Shown: piece by piece, positions 46,930-55,385 of the stretch
How positions within the stretch are numbered: the stretch's first letter is position 1
Layout of the letters: every line of letters starts with the position of its first letter
From: an uncultured Spirochaetales bacterium
GTDB taxonomy: Bacteria; Spirochaetota; Spirochaetia; Sphaerochaetales; Sphaerochaetaceae
Assembly: GCA_944393005.1 (NCBI GenBank)
Contig: CALXYO010000009.1
Coordinates: 52,451-116,450 of the forward strand
Length of the DNA: 64,000 nucleotides
Direction: 5' to 3'
The notes under the pieces: model-generated
What the model saw: only the letters and a program-made list of their open reading frames with translations
Told to the model about the DNA's origin: nothing
Database searches by the model: none
Program-made: the position numbers and the translations under genes

Positions 46930-49843
46930 CTGACTTCTTCTCCTCAAGTGCGGCAAAGAGGCTTCTGAGCCTGATCTTCACTGCACCCACGTTCGTGATT
47001 TCATCAATCTTCACCATTGTATATATCTTGTCCTTTTCCCTGAGGATCTCCCTGACTTCATCACTTGTGACCGCATCAAGACCGCAGCCGAAGGAAATGA
47101 ACTGGACAAGGTCCATATCATCTCGTTCTCTCACGTAATAAGCTGCATCGTAAAGACGGGCATGATAGGTCCACTGGTTGAGGACTCTCACATCGTGCTT
47201 CTTCTCCTTGTAGCTGATGCTGTCTTCGCTGATGACATAGGCATCAAGGGAGAGGATGAGGCGGTCGATTCCGTGATTGATCTCATTGTCCACATGATAC
47301 GGCCTTCCGCACAGGACGATGACTCTCTTGCCGTCCCTGTGTGCCCTCTCCACGATTTCCTCGCCTCTCTTCACGACTTTCCTGTGGTATGCTTCCAGTT
47401 CGTCAAAGGCACAGCGTATGGCTTTGACGACCTCTCTCTTCGGTATTGAGAAGGTTTCGCTTATGCGCTTTGCAAGATGCTTCTCATTCTCAAGACTGAG
47501 GTAGGGATAGTAAAGCTTTTTCCCTCTCATGTCCATGTTGGAATGGACAACCTCCGCGTAATAAGCGACGACAGGACAGTTGAAATGGTTCGTGCCTTTC
47601 TCCTCATCCACATTGTAGCTTGAACACGGGATGAAGATCGCATCCACTCCCTTGTCCAGAAGGTTCTCTATGTGGCCGTGCATCAGCTTTGCGGGGAAAC
47701 ACACCGTGTCGGAGGGAATGCTTGCCTGTCCTTTTACGTAAAGCTCCCTGTTTGACTTGTCGGAAACGACGACATCCCAGCCGAGCTTTGTGAAAAGGGT
47801 GTGCCAGAATGGCAGAAGCTCCCACATTCCGAGCGCCATGGGAAGACCGATCGTCCCGCGCTTTGCACCCGGATTTCTTGCTGCGGCATACTCATCAAAC
47901 AGTTCCTGCTTGTATGCATATATGTCTCTTTCCTCTGCGTCCACGACCTTTGTCTTCGTGACGGGCTTTTCGCAGCGGTTGCCGCTGACAAGCCTTCTGC
48001 CTCCAGCAAAGGTGTTTATTGTCAGGAGACAGTGGTTGGTGCATCCCTGGCACTTGACGCTTTTCACATCATGGGTGAGTTCATCGATCTCTCCTTCAGT
48101 GAGGATGGTGGATTCATTCTTTCCCTCACTCTCGCTGTGTCTCTTCGCATAAAGTGCGGCGCCGAAGGCACCCATCAGTCCTGCGATGTTGGGTCTTATG
48201 ACATCAGCCTTGATTTCCTTCTCGAAAGCCCTGAGCACGGCATCGTTGAGGAAGGTGCCGCCCTGAACGACAATGTGGCGTCCCAGGGACTCTGCGCTGC
48301 TTGCCCTTATGACCTTGTAGATCGCATTCTTCACGACTGAAATGGCAAGTCCTGCGGAAATGTCGCTCAGCAGGGCCCCATCCTTCTGGGCCTGCTTGAC
48401 CGATGAATTCATGAAAACGGTGCAGCGCGAGCCGAGATCGACAGGGTGCTGTGACTTGATGGCTTCATTTGCGAAGTCGCTTACCGATTTGCCAAGTGCG
48501 ACAGCAAAAGTCTGCAGGAACGAACCGCAGCCGGAGGAACATGCCTCATTGAGGAAGATGTCATCAATGTTGCCGTCCCTTATCTTGAAACATTTCATAT
48601 CCTGTCCGCCGATGTCGATGATGAAATCGACTTCAGGGAGGAAGAAACGGGCACCTATGAAATGGGCCTGTGTTTCTACCAGAGAACAGTCAAGACGGAA
48701 AGCCGCCTTCATGAGATCCTCACCGTAACCGGTGGAAGCTGCTCCTGCAAGCTTTATGTAAGGAAAATTCTCATAGAAAGATGTCAGGAATGATTTTACC
48801 GCCTGTACGGGATTTCCGTTGTTCGGGCTGTACCTCGATACGAGCAGTTCTCCGTTCTCCGATATGATGCACATCTTGATGGTGGTTGAGCCTGAGTCTA
48901 TGCCGAGGTAGCCTTTGCCGACATAGGATGCCGGATCGATTGACTTGACGCAGTCCCTGTCATGGCGTTCCTTGAAAGCCCTGTAGTCATCATCATCCTT
49001 GAAAAGGGGATCGAACTGGACGTATTTGCCTTCTCCTGAATAGGATTCGATCCTGTCAATGCATTCCTGCACTGTGAGAAGATCATAGTTCTTTGTCAGT
49101 GCGGTTCCGAGTGCGACGTAATAAAGGGAGTTCTCTGGACAGATTCCCGTTGTGTGCAGCGCCTCATCGAACTTCTTCCTCAGAGTCGGGATGAATGTGA
49201 GCGGTCCGCCGAGGTAGACAACTTTTCCACTGATCCTGCGCCCCTGTGCGAGACCTGCGATCGTCTGGTTAACGACTGCCTCGAGGATAGAGGCAGCGAT
49301 GTCCTCAACCTTTGCTCCCTGGTTTATGAGAGGCTGGACATCCGTCTTTGCGAATACGCCGCAGCGGCTTGCGATAGTATAGGTCTGAGTCGCCTTGCCT
49401 GCATAATACTCGATATCATCACGTCCGATGCCGAGCAGTGTCGCCATCTGGTCGATGAACGCACCGGTTCCGCCGGCACAGCTGCCGTTCATTCTCACTT
49501 CAAGACCATTTGTCAGGAAAAGTATTTTCGCATCCTCCCCGCCGAGCTCTATGATGGCGTCGGTATCAGGGATGTAATGCTTTGCCGCATTGCGTGTCGC
49601 ATATACTTCCTGCACAAATGGAATGTGACAGTCTGTGGCAAGTCCCATGCCCGCAGAGCCGGAAATGGCTATGCTTACTTTATCATCCCCCGTGATCGGA
49701 AGGATCCTTTCCAGCATTTCCTTTGTCTTATCGATGATTTCAGATAAATGTCTTTCATATACCGAGAAGACAATATTCCCGGTTTCATCAAGGACTACAA
49801 CTTTTATAGTTGTAGATCCGATATCTATACCCACTCGATACAT
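46922..49843 (-). CDS. Acyl-CoA dehydratase activase with two ASKHA domains and DUF2229
   Basis: A 973-residue protein of the BadF/BcrA family. Two ATPase domains are repeated: GIDIGSTTIK near residue 6 with CAGGTGAFIDQM, and LGIDSGSTTIK near residue 320 with CSSGCGSFLQTFA. The paired cysteines bind a [4Fe-4S] cluster that passes electrons to a dehydratase upon ATP hydrolysis. A DUF2229 region follows (GLPMALGMWELLPFW...). ATG 49843 is preferred over TTG 49849. The partner dehydratase gene overlaps the 3' end by eight bases. A terminator-like hairpin lies 19 bp upstream. Confidence 0.85.
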   Translation of the reverse strand: MYRVGIDIGSTTIKVVVLDETGNIVFSVYERHLSEIIDKTKEMLERILPITGDDKVSIAISGSAGMGLATDCHIPFVQEVYATRNAAKHYIPDTDAIIELGGEDAKILFLTNGLEVRMNGSCAGGTGAFIDQMATLLGIGRDDIEYYAGKATQTYTIASRCGVFAKTDVQPLINQGAKVEDIAASILEAVVNQTIAGLAQGRRISGKVVYLGGPLTFIPTLRKKFDEALHTTGICPENSLYYVALGTALTKNYDLLTVQECIDRIESYSGEGKYVQFDPLFKDDDDYRAFKERHDRDCVKSIDPASYVGKGYLGIDSGSTTIKMCIISENGELLVSRYSPNNGNPVQAVKSFLTSFYENFPYIKLAGAASTGYGEDLMKAAFRLDCSLVETQAHFIGARFFLPEVDFIIDIGGQDMKCFKIRDGNIDDIFLNEACSSGCGSFLQTFAVALGKSVSDFANEAIKSQHPVDLGSRCTVFMNSSVKQAQKDGALLSDISAGLAISVVKNAIYKVIRASSAESLGRHIVVQGGTFLNDAVLRAFEKEIKADVIRPNIAGLMGAFGAALYAKRHSESEGKNESTILTEGEIDELTHDVKSVKCQGCTNHCLLTINTFAGGRRLVSGNRCEKPVTKTKVVDAEERDIYAYKQELFDEYAAARNPGAKRGTIGLPMALGMWELLPFWHTLFTKLGWDVVVSDKSNRELYVKGQASIPSDTVCFPAKLMHGHIENLLDKGVDAIFIPCSSYNVDEEKGTNHFNCPVVAYYAEVVHSNMDMRGKKLYYPYLSLENEKHLAKRISETFSIPKREVVKAIRCAFDELEAYHRKVVKRGEEIVERAHRDGKRVIVLCGRPYHVDNEINHGIDRLILSLDAYVISEDSISYKEKKHDVRVLNQWTYHARLYDAAYYVRERDDMDLVQFISFGCGLDAVTSDEVREILREKDKIYTMVKIDEITNVGAVKIRLRSLFAALEEKKSDA

Positions 49844-49861
49844 ACACAAGATAAAATAATC

Positions 49862-49886
49862 AAAAAGGGCTTGGCAGGGAAAGCCC
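49862..49886 (-). terminator. Terminator-like hairpin upstream of activase
   Basis: On the minus strand GGGCTT and AAGCCC (49881-49886 and 49867-49872 on plus) enclose an eight-base loop and are followed by TTTTT (49866-49862). It sits about 20 bp before the activase start, and on the far side of the IS element it lines up with the end of thiI. It is either the original thiI terminator or an activase leader attenuator. Confidence 0.6.
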
Positions 49887-49978
49887 CTATTGAAAAATGT
49901 GTCAAAAATGTTTTTGAAAAGTCAAAAATATATTATTTACAAATGCTGTATTTTTGATCCAGTCCACCCCTACACAGA

Positions 49979-50000
49979 CTCCATCTTCTTTAAGGTGGAG
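49979..50000 (+). repeat. Left-end hairpin of the TnpB element
   Basis: CTCCATCTT (49979-49987) and AAGGTGGAG (49992-50000) with a CTTT loop; one T-G pair. Its core CCATCTTCT is shared with the right-end hairpin. Confidence 0.65.
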
Positions 50001-50061
50001 AAAGCAGGGAAATAATGCATTTTCGATTGTAAATATTTCTTTTTTATGCTAGTATTTAGAC

Positions 50062-51381
50062 ATGAAGATAATGGTGTCGAGAGAGGTCAGGATTGTGGAT
50101 GCATTCAAGGTATTTACTGATACCATTGCAATATATCAGAACGCTGTCTCTTTTCTCATCGATGTTGTGAATGAACATTATGCCAATGTCTGTGGTCTTC
50201 CCTCCCAGAAAGCCATGACATTTATAGAAAGACTTATACATTCCACATCAACAAGAGAAGCACTCTATCCATCTTTCGATATCCGCTTTCATAAGCTTCC
50301 TTCTTACCTCAGACGCTCTGCAATCTTTGATGCACTTTCTGCCATCACACTTTACAGAAAGAACCTTGCAGACTGGGAAGCCTCAGACAAACTTAAAAAG
50401 AAGCCTTTCCTTAAGAGGAAGAGAAATGTCATGCCGGCCTTCTACAGGGGCAATATGTTCATACTCGATAAAAAGGATGGAGTGTACATGACAAGGCTGA
50501 AACTCTTCAGTGATGGTGACTGGAAGTGGCATGTGTTCAATCTGTCACAGGCAGATGTCAGGAACATCAGTAAAAGCTTCAGTCTTGCTGATGCAAAGTG
50601 TCCTGTACTGAAGAAGCACGGCCATCGCTTTACTCTCTCCTTTGCCTTTGAGACGGAGGCAGAGCTTCCAAAGAAGGAGAATAAGGAATATTCAGTATGT
50701 GCTGTGGACATCGGCATCAACAATGCTGCAGTCTGCTCAATCATGAAGGAGGACGGTACTGTCACTGCAAGAAGGTTCATAACTTTCACAGGAGAAGAAG
50801 ACCGTTTCAACCGGATAATGAATGAGAGAAAGAAGGCGCATTCCTTATCAAAGTGCAGAACACACAGACTGGACAGGTTCCTGAAGAACCATAATGAAAA
50901 CCTTGCAAAGAAGACAGCCTCAGAAATTGCCAGATTCGCGGCTTCTGAAGGAGCATCTGTCATTGTTATGGAGAATCTCAACGTTAAAGGAAAGGTGAAA
51001 GGTTCAAAGAAGGAGAGGTTACATCTGTGGCGAAAGCGTGACATCATTTCCCGTGTGGAGGCTCTTGCTCACAGAAAAGGCATGAGATTCTCGACAGTAT
51101 ATGCCTGTGGAACATCAAAGTATGCATTTGATGGCTCGGGTCAGGTAAAGAGAGATAAGGACAACTACTCTTTGTGCACATTCAGTAATGGTAAAAGGTA
51201 CAACACCGACTTGTCGGCGTCGTACAACATAGGAGCAAGGTTTTTCATAAGGGAAACCTTGAAAGCGTGTCCGGAGACGGAGGCGTCGGAGGCAAAGGCA
51301 AAAGTTCCTGGCTTATCCGCACGGGCCACATGCATCCTGTCCACCTATATCAGTCTTCTTGCGGTGAGGGCTTCGGCTTGA
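50062..51381 (+). CDS. tnpB: TnpB, RNA-guided nuclease-like transposon protein
   Basis: A 439-residue OrfB/TnpB of IS200/IS605-type elements. Such proteins are RNA-guided DNA nucleases that recognise a TAM and cut target DNA. RuvC residues visible: Asp216 in CAVDIGINNAAV, Glu304 in SVIVMENLNVKG, Asp383 in YNTDLSASYNIGARFF. The zinc ribbon before the last motif normally has two CxxC pairs; here only Cys349 and Cys372 remain. A related clade with this degenerate ribbon and the DLSASYNIGAR motif seems to exist in gut anaerobes. Start ATG 50062 has no clear SD. The tail overlaps the predicted omega RNA. Confidence 0.85.
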   Translation: MKIMVSREVRIVDAFKVFTDTIAIYQNAVSFLIDVVNEHYANVCGLPSQKAMTFIERLIHSTSTREALYPSFDIRFHKLPSYLRRSAIFDALSAITLYRKNLADWEASDKLKKKPFLKRKRNVMPAFYRGNMFILDKKDGVYMTRLKLFSDGDWKWHVFNLSQADVRNISKSFSLADAKCPVLKKHGHRFTLSFAFETEAELPKKENKEYSVCAVDIGINNAAVCSIMKEDGTVTARRFITFTGEEDRFNRIMNERKKAHSLSKCRTHRLDRFLKNHNENLAKKTASEIARFAASEGASVIVMENLNVKGKVKGSKKERLHLWRKRDIISRVEALAHRKGMRFSTVYACGTSKYAFDGSGQVKRDKDNYSLCTFSNGKRYNTDLSASYNIGARFFIRETLKACPETEASEAKAKVPGLSARATCILSTYISLLAVRASA

Positions 51382-51491
51382 ACTGAGAGAAGACCATGCG
51401 GTGGAAGGGAAGTCCCCGCTCTCTAAAGGAGCAGGCACGGCAAGAGCTGTGTAGCGGGAAGCACCATCTTCTACAAAGTGGTGAGGTTCAC
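51270..51491 (+). ncRNA. Predicted omega RNA (TnpB guide RNA scaffold)
   Basis: TnpB elements encode a guide RNA that overlaps the 3' end of tnpB and ends at the element's right end. Here the last 110 bases after tnpB are structured: GCTC/GAGC around TCTAAAG, CCCGCT/AGCGGG, and the end hairpin at 51462-51483, then GGTTCAC. The guide would be the flanking sequence beginning at 51492. The 5' boundary is a guess. Confidence 0.5.
51462..51483 (+). repeat. Right-end hairpin of the TnpB element
   Basis: CACCATCTT (51462-51470) and AAAGTGGTG (51475-51483) with a CTAC loop, five strong outer pairs; matches the left-end hairpin in sequence and position. Confidence 0.65.
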
Positions 51492-51528
51492 CTAATTCGT
51501 TCTGTTTTCCCAATATAGCAAAACATTG

Positions 51529-52752
51529 CTATACGTTTTCACCTGCCCTGTCACCATAGTTCCACACACCTGTCTCCTCACCCCTCGCGTTGTACGAATA
51601 GATCTTCGTGTTTTTCAGAGCGCCGGCGATGAAACTCTCCATTGCCAGCGATTCATAATGCTTCCTCATCTCCTCCTTGTCAGGATTGGTGATGGGATGT
51701 TTCGGGGAGAATATGACACAGCAGTCCTCATAGGGAAGGATGGATGTTGCGTATGTACCGATCTTCTTTGCTATGTTTATGATCTCCTGCTTGTCGAAGG
51801 CCACGAGAGGACGGAGCACAAGGTAGTCCGACATGCTGTCCGTGAAGCTCATTGCCGCAAGAGTCTGTGAGGCAACCTGGCTCAGCGCCTCTCCCGTTAC
51901 GATGCAGGTCATCTGCTCGTTTGACACAACCTGGCCTGCAGTCTTCATCATGCTTGCCCTGAACATGAGAGTGGTGGCATCTTCCGCCGCCTTTTCCTTT
52001 ATGTTGAGCTGTGCATCGGTGAAAGGCACGACAAAAAGCCGCGTGCCGTTGAGGTAGGGGGCAATCTGTCCGGCAAGAGCCTTCACTTTCTCAAGGGCTT
52101 CGTCGCTTGTGTAGGGGTATGCATGGAAATAGAGACAGTCCATCTTGAGACCGCGTTTTGCCATCTCATAGCCTGCAACAGGACTGTCTATGCCGCCCGA
52201 AAGGAGCAGGAGACCGCGTCCTGCCGTACCTACAGGAAGTCCGTTCACACCCTCCGCATCACTTGTGTACAGAAATGCCTGCTGCCTGATCTCGCAATGA
52301 AGGACCACATCCGGATTCTTCAGATTGACGGTAAGATGTCCGGCAACTTCATGTATGACCTCGGCAAGAATGCAGGTGAGATCATAGCTGTGCACGGGAA
52401 AGCTTTTATCTTCCCTTTTTGTGATGACCTTGAACGTCTTTGCTTCGGAAAGGTCCATTGATGAGATCATCTGGCGTGCCTTTTCCTTTATCACATCGAC
52501 TTTCTTCTCGCACATCAGCGCAGGGGCGTATCCCACGATGCCGAATGTGGTGGAAAGAGCCGCTTCGATTCTTTCCTTCGGGCATGATTCCTCAACGAAA
52601 AGAAAGAGGCGTCCCTTCTGCCGCTCAGTCGTGGAGTGATATGGGCGGAGTTTGTCCTTTATGTTGTTCTTGAGCCTTTTTTCGAAAAGTCCCCTGTTGA
52701 GGCCTTTCAGTGATATTTCACCTTCTTTTATCAGATAAAGCTGTTTTGCCAT
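51529..52752 (-). CDS. thiI: tRNA 4-thiouridine synthetase ThiI
   Basis: A 407-residue ThiI without rhodanese extension. It has a ferredoxin-like/THUMP RNA-binding part (LKGLNRGLFEKRL and SYDLTCILAEVIHEVAG) and the PP-loop LLSGGIDSPVAGYEMAKRG, which adenylates U8 of tRNA; the cysteine pair in LPYEDCCVIFSPKHP is noted. It takes sulfur from a cysteine desulfurase; the adjacent upstream gene is one and begins just two bases away. It may also serve thiamine synthesis. Start ATG 52752 with AAGGA upstream. Its 3' end lies 38 bp from the TnpB element. Confidence 0.93.
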   Translation of the reverse strand: MAKQLYLIKEGEISLKGLNRGLFEKRLKNNIKDKLRPYHSTTERQKGRLFLFVEESCPKERIEAALSTTFGIVGYAPALMCEKKVDVIKEKARQMISSMDLSEAKTFKVITKREDKSFPVHSYDLTCILAEVIHEVAGHLTVNLKNPDVVLHCEIRQQAFLYTSDAEGVNGLPVGTAGRGLLLLSGGIDSPVAGYEMAKRGLKMDCLYFHAYPYTSDEALEKVKALAGQIAPYLNGTRLFVVPFTDAQLNIKEKAAEDATTLMFRASMMKTAGQVVSNEQMTCIVTGEALSQVASQTLAAMSFTDSMSDYLVLRPLVAFDKQEIINIAKKIGTYATSILPYEDCCVIFSPKHPITNPDKEEMRKHYESLAMESFIAGALKNTKIYSYNARGEETGVWNYGDRAGENV

Positions 52753-52754
52753 TT

Positions 52755-53867
52755 TTATAATTCCTTCAGTGCCTGGATCAGTCCTCTCACTTCCTCTTCT
52801 GTATTGTCGCATGAGAATGATACACGTATTGCTCCTCCCGCATAAGGTGCAAGACCGGCTGCGCGGAAGACCGCCTCGGCCTTGCCGCGTGCATTGTTGG
52901 AGCAGGCGGAACCTGATGAGACAAGGTAACCTTTGTCCTGCATCATCCTGATCGCCACTTCGCTTGGAAGCGGGGATGAGAGTGAGAGTATGTAGTCGCT
53001 CGTGTCATGATCAGGGGAGAGTATCTTCATCTTCGAGTCCGCAAGAGCCAGTCTCATCATGGTGTTGAAGCCGTGTATTTTTTTCTCATCCCATATCTTA
53101 AGGCTCTCAACTGCCTTTGCGAAAGCGGCAATCGCGGGAAGATTCTCCGTACCGCCCCTGATTCCGCCTTCCTGTCCTCCTGCATGGCTGAGAACCTGTA
53201 TCTGTCCTTTCTTCAGGTACAGAAGACCTGCACCGCGCGGTCCGTTTATCTTGTGCGCGGAGAAGGATGCGCCGTCCACATCCAGATCAGACAGGGAGAA
53301 ACCTGTTTTTCCGAGTGCCTGCACGCAGTCGGAGAAGAAGAAAATGCTCCTTCCGTATTCCTTTTCCTTTTCCCTTACGACCTTCACAAGCGATTTTATG
53401 TCCTGTATTGTACCCAGCACGTTGTTCACTGCCATGACCGCGACAAGTCTTGTGTCAGGTGTGATCCTTGCTTCCAGCTCATCGGGGGAAACGAAACCGC
53501 CTTTTGCGCCAAGGTAATTCACCTTCCAGCCCTTTTCCCTGAGAAGACCTTCAAATGAGGAAACGGCCTCATGCTCTATTGACGAGAATATGACTTCGCC
53601 GCTCCGCTTCGCCCACAGCAGCGATGAGAGAACTATGCTTATGGATTCGCTGGCACCGCTCGTGAAGAACAGTGTTGATGGTTTTACTCCAAGATAGTCT
53701 GCAATTTTTTCCCTTGAGGACGTCAGTATGGCCTTGCTCTGTCTTCCTTCGCTGTAGAGTGCGGAAGGGTTTGCCATATGGTTCTGGGAAATATTCACAT
53801 ATTCATCAAGAGCTTCCCTGCAGATTTTCGTGGTTGCGGCATTGTCGAAATAGTGGAATTCGTTCAT
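52755..53867 (-). CDS. Cysteine desulfurase, ThiI partner
   Basis: A 370-residue NifS/IscS-type PLP enzyme. It converts cysteine to alanine and a protein-bound persulfide. The PLP lysine is in SAHKINGPRGAGLLY and the active cysteine in SSGSACSNN. ATG 53867 gives MNEFHYFDNAATTK, the normal start; the longer frame to 53906 is not supported. It ends two bases before thiI, so the pair works in tRNA thiolation, as with the NifZ-ThiI pair in Bacillus. Confidence 0.9.
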   Translation of the reverse strand: MNEFHYFDNAATTKICREALDEYVNISQNHMANPSALYSEGRQSKAILTSSREKIADYLGVKPSTLFFTSGASESISIVLSSLLWAKRSGEVIFSSIEHEAVSSFEGLLREKGWKVNYLGAKGGFVSPDELEARITPDTRLVAVMAVNNVLGTIQDIKSLVKVVREKEKEYGRSIFFFSDCVQALGKTGFSLSDLDVDGASFSAHKINGPRGAGLLYLKKGQIQVLSHAGGQEGGIRGGTENLPAIAAFAKAVESLKIWDEKKIHGFNTMMRLALADSKMKILSPDHDTSDYILSLSSPLPSEVAIRMMQDKGYLVSSGSACSNNARGKAEAVFRAAGLAPYAGGAIRVSFSCDNTEEEVRGLIQALKEL

Positions 53868-54021
53868 TACCTGCCTATTCTGCCGCAGATCATGACTCAT
53901 ATGCAAGTATCATGGCAATGTCGGGTGCCGCATTGAAAGACTGCAGTTTCATTGTCTGTTAATTTGAAAAAAATCTCCGCTCCTCTGTTAAAAACTTTTC
54001 ATATTTCATACAATTCCGGCT

Positions 54022-55089
54022 ATGGGTGCAGATTTCACGGTAACACTGCTTAACGGCAGAAAGACAGATGTATATTTCCTTTCGACAATAAAAGAACTTT
54101 CCGCAAAGCTTTCAGCTTACGGAAGAAGGGTGCTGTGGGTTTTCGACAGCAACAGTGCGGCGCTTTTCACGAACCTGCCGGCAAACAGCGTGATCCTACC
54201 AAGCGGAGAGAAGAACAAGACCTTCTCCTCGATCGAGAAGATAATCTCGGCGGCTCTTGATGCGCATCTTTCACGTGACAGCGTGTTCATCGGCTTCGGC
54301 GGCGGGGTGGTGTGCGACATGACGGCGTTCGCGGCTTCGGTGTTCATGCGGGGCTGTTCGCTCATCCTTGTGCCGACAACTCTCCTGTGCATGGTCGACG
54401 CATCCATCGGAGGAAAGAGCGCGATTGATTTCAAGGGAGGAAAGAACCTGATCGGAACCTTCTATCCGGCAAAGGACGTGCTGATATCAAGCGCATGCCT
54501 GAGAACCCTTCCGCAGCAGGAGTTCATCAGCGGAATGGGGGAGGTCATAAAGCATGCTTTCCTCACGGAGGACGATGCTCTTTACGATTTTCTCGTGAAG
54601 AACAGGAACGCGATACTCAAGAAGGACAGGGAAACAGTGTCTGAAATGGTCAATATGTCGCTGAGGGTCAAGGCTTCCTACATCGAAAGGGATCCTGAGG
54701 AAAAGCTCGGCATCAGGCAGGCTCTCAATCTCGGGCACACCTTTGCCCATGCGCTGGAGACAACAGCCAATTTCTCAATCAAGCACGGCATTGCCGTCGC
54801 ATGGGGACTTTCCCGTGCGGCATACTGCGGCGCCGAACTCGGGATCACAAGCCGTGAGCTGCAGGAGAAGATAGACAGTCTTCTCTCCCTCTATTCCTAT
54901 GATATCCCATACAGGATCGGACGCGGAGAGTGGCTTGACTTCTATTCTTCTGTCGGAAAGGACAAGAAGAGACTTCAGGGCGGTGTGAAGTTCGTTCTGC
55001 TTGAGGCCCAGGGCAGGCCTGTACTCAGGGAGCTTGAACAGAACCTCGTGAAAAGCGCGGTCATTTCAGCTCCTTCAAGAATTTCATGA
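54022..55089 (+). CDS. aroB: 3-dehydroquinate synthase
   Basis: A 355-residue AroB. It makes 3-dehydroquinate, the second step of the shikimate pathway. Motifs include LPSGEKNKTFSSIEKII, the NAD loop GFGGGVVCDMTAFAAS, VPTTLLCMVDASIGGKSAID, and the metal-binding GEVIKHAF and LNLGHTFAHALE. The start at 54022 has no strong SD. The next gene, tyrA, is in the same pathway area, but a structured intergenic region lies between them. Confidence 0.93.
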   Translation: MGADFTVTLLNGRKTDVYFLSTIKELSAKLSAYGRRVLWVFDSNSAALFTNLPANSVILPSGEKNKTFSSIEKIISAALDAHLSRDSVFIGFGGGVVCDMTAFAASVFMRGCSLILVPTTLLCMVDASIGGKSAIDFKGGKNLIGTFYPAKDVLISSACLRTLPQQEFISGMGEVIKHAFLTEDDALYDFLVKNRNAILKKDRETVSEMVNMSLRVKASYIERDPEEKLGIRQALNLGHTFAHALETTANFSIKHGIAVAWGLSRAAYCGAELGITSRELQEKIDSLLSLYSYDIPYRIGRGEWLDFYSSVGKDKKRLQGGVKFVLLEAQGRPVLRELEQNLVKSAVISAPSRIS

Positions 55090-55170
55090 AAAAAGGTTCA
55101 CGGAAATTTCACATTATCTTCCTCAAATCTTCTTGAATGCTTTCTATATTGAAGTCGGAAAACGAAAGGC

Positions 55171-55272
55171 GGAAGCCTGAAATGAAATGAGCAAAAGAAG
55201 CTGGCTGTCAGCGGGATGTGCCAATACAGATAAAAGGAGGGCACACGGAAAATGCTGAGGCAGGCTTCTTTT
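55171..55272 (+). ncRNA. Candidate structured RNA upstream of tyrA
   Basis: A 102-base segment with nested stems: GAAGCCTG (55172-55179) pairs with CAGGCTTC (55261-55268), followed by TTTT. Inside, TCAGC/GCTGA and TGTGCC/GGCACA form a lower stem, whose loop carries AAAAGGAGG. A competing pair, AGAAGC/GCTTCT, uses the same 3' segment. Shortly after, a nine-codon ORF (55252-55281) starts with ATG. It may be a small RNA ending in a terminator or a leader with riboregulation. It matches none of the common RNAs I can recognise (SRP RNA, 6S, glycine or c-di-GMP riboswitches). Confidence 0.4.
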
Positions 55273-55385
55273 CCAGTCTAATACGCTGGGCAATGGAAAA
55301 TTGAAATGATCTCACGGCTCTTCTGAGTGTGAATTCCATTCCGCTCAATTGTCTATTTCATCCATTTAGGTTAATCTTCACTACC

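Larger units (their letters stand above)
49959..51491 (+). mobile_element. TnpB-only IS200/IS605-type element
   Basis: A transposon with a single tnpB gene and no tnpA. Near each end is a similar imperfect hairpin: left CTCCATCTT/AAGGTGGAG at 49979-50000, right CACCATCTT/AAAGTGGTG at 51462-51483, followed by GGTTCAC at 51485-51491. The left flank carries TTGAT at 49954-49958, a target known for ISDra2-type elements. The boundary at 49959 is inferred from that. Mobility would need TnpA from another element. Confidence 0.65.

Noticed and set aside
50062..51381. Cas12-type CRISPR effector
   Set aside because: No CRISPR repeats or adaptation genes nearby; size and ends fit a TnpB transposon.
53007..53558. 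A 183-residue plus-strand frame under the cysteine desulfurase
   Set aside because: It is antisense to the PLP and active-site region of a complete enzyme; cysteine-rich random composition.
55171..55272. SRP RNA, 6S RNA or a known riboswitch identity for the structured region
   Set aside because: Conserved signatures such as the GGAAGGAAGCA core of SRP RNA or glycine/c-di-GMP riboswitch motifs are absent.
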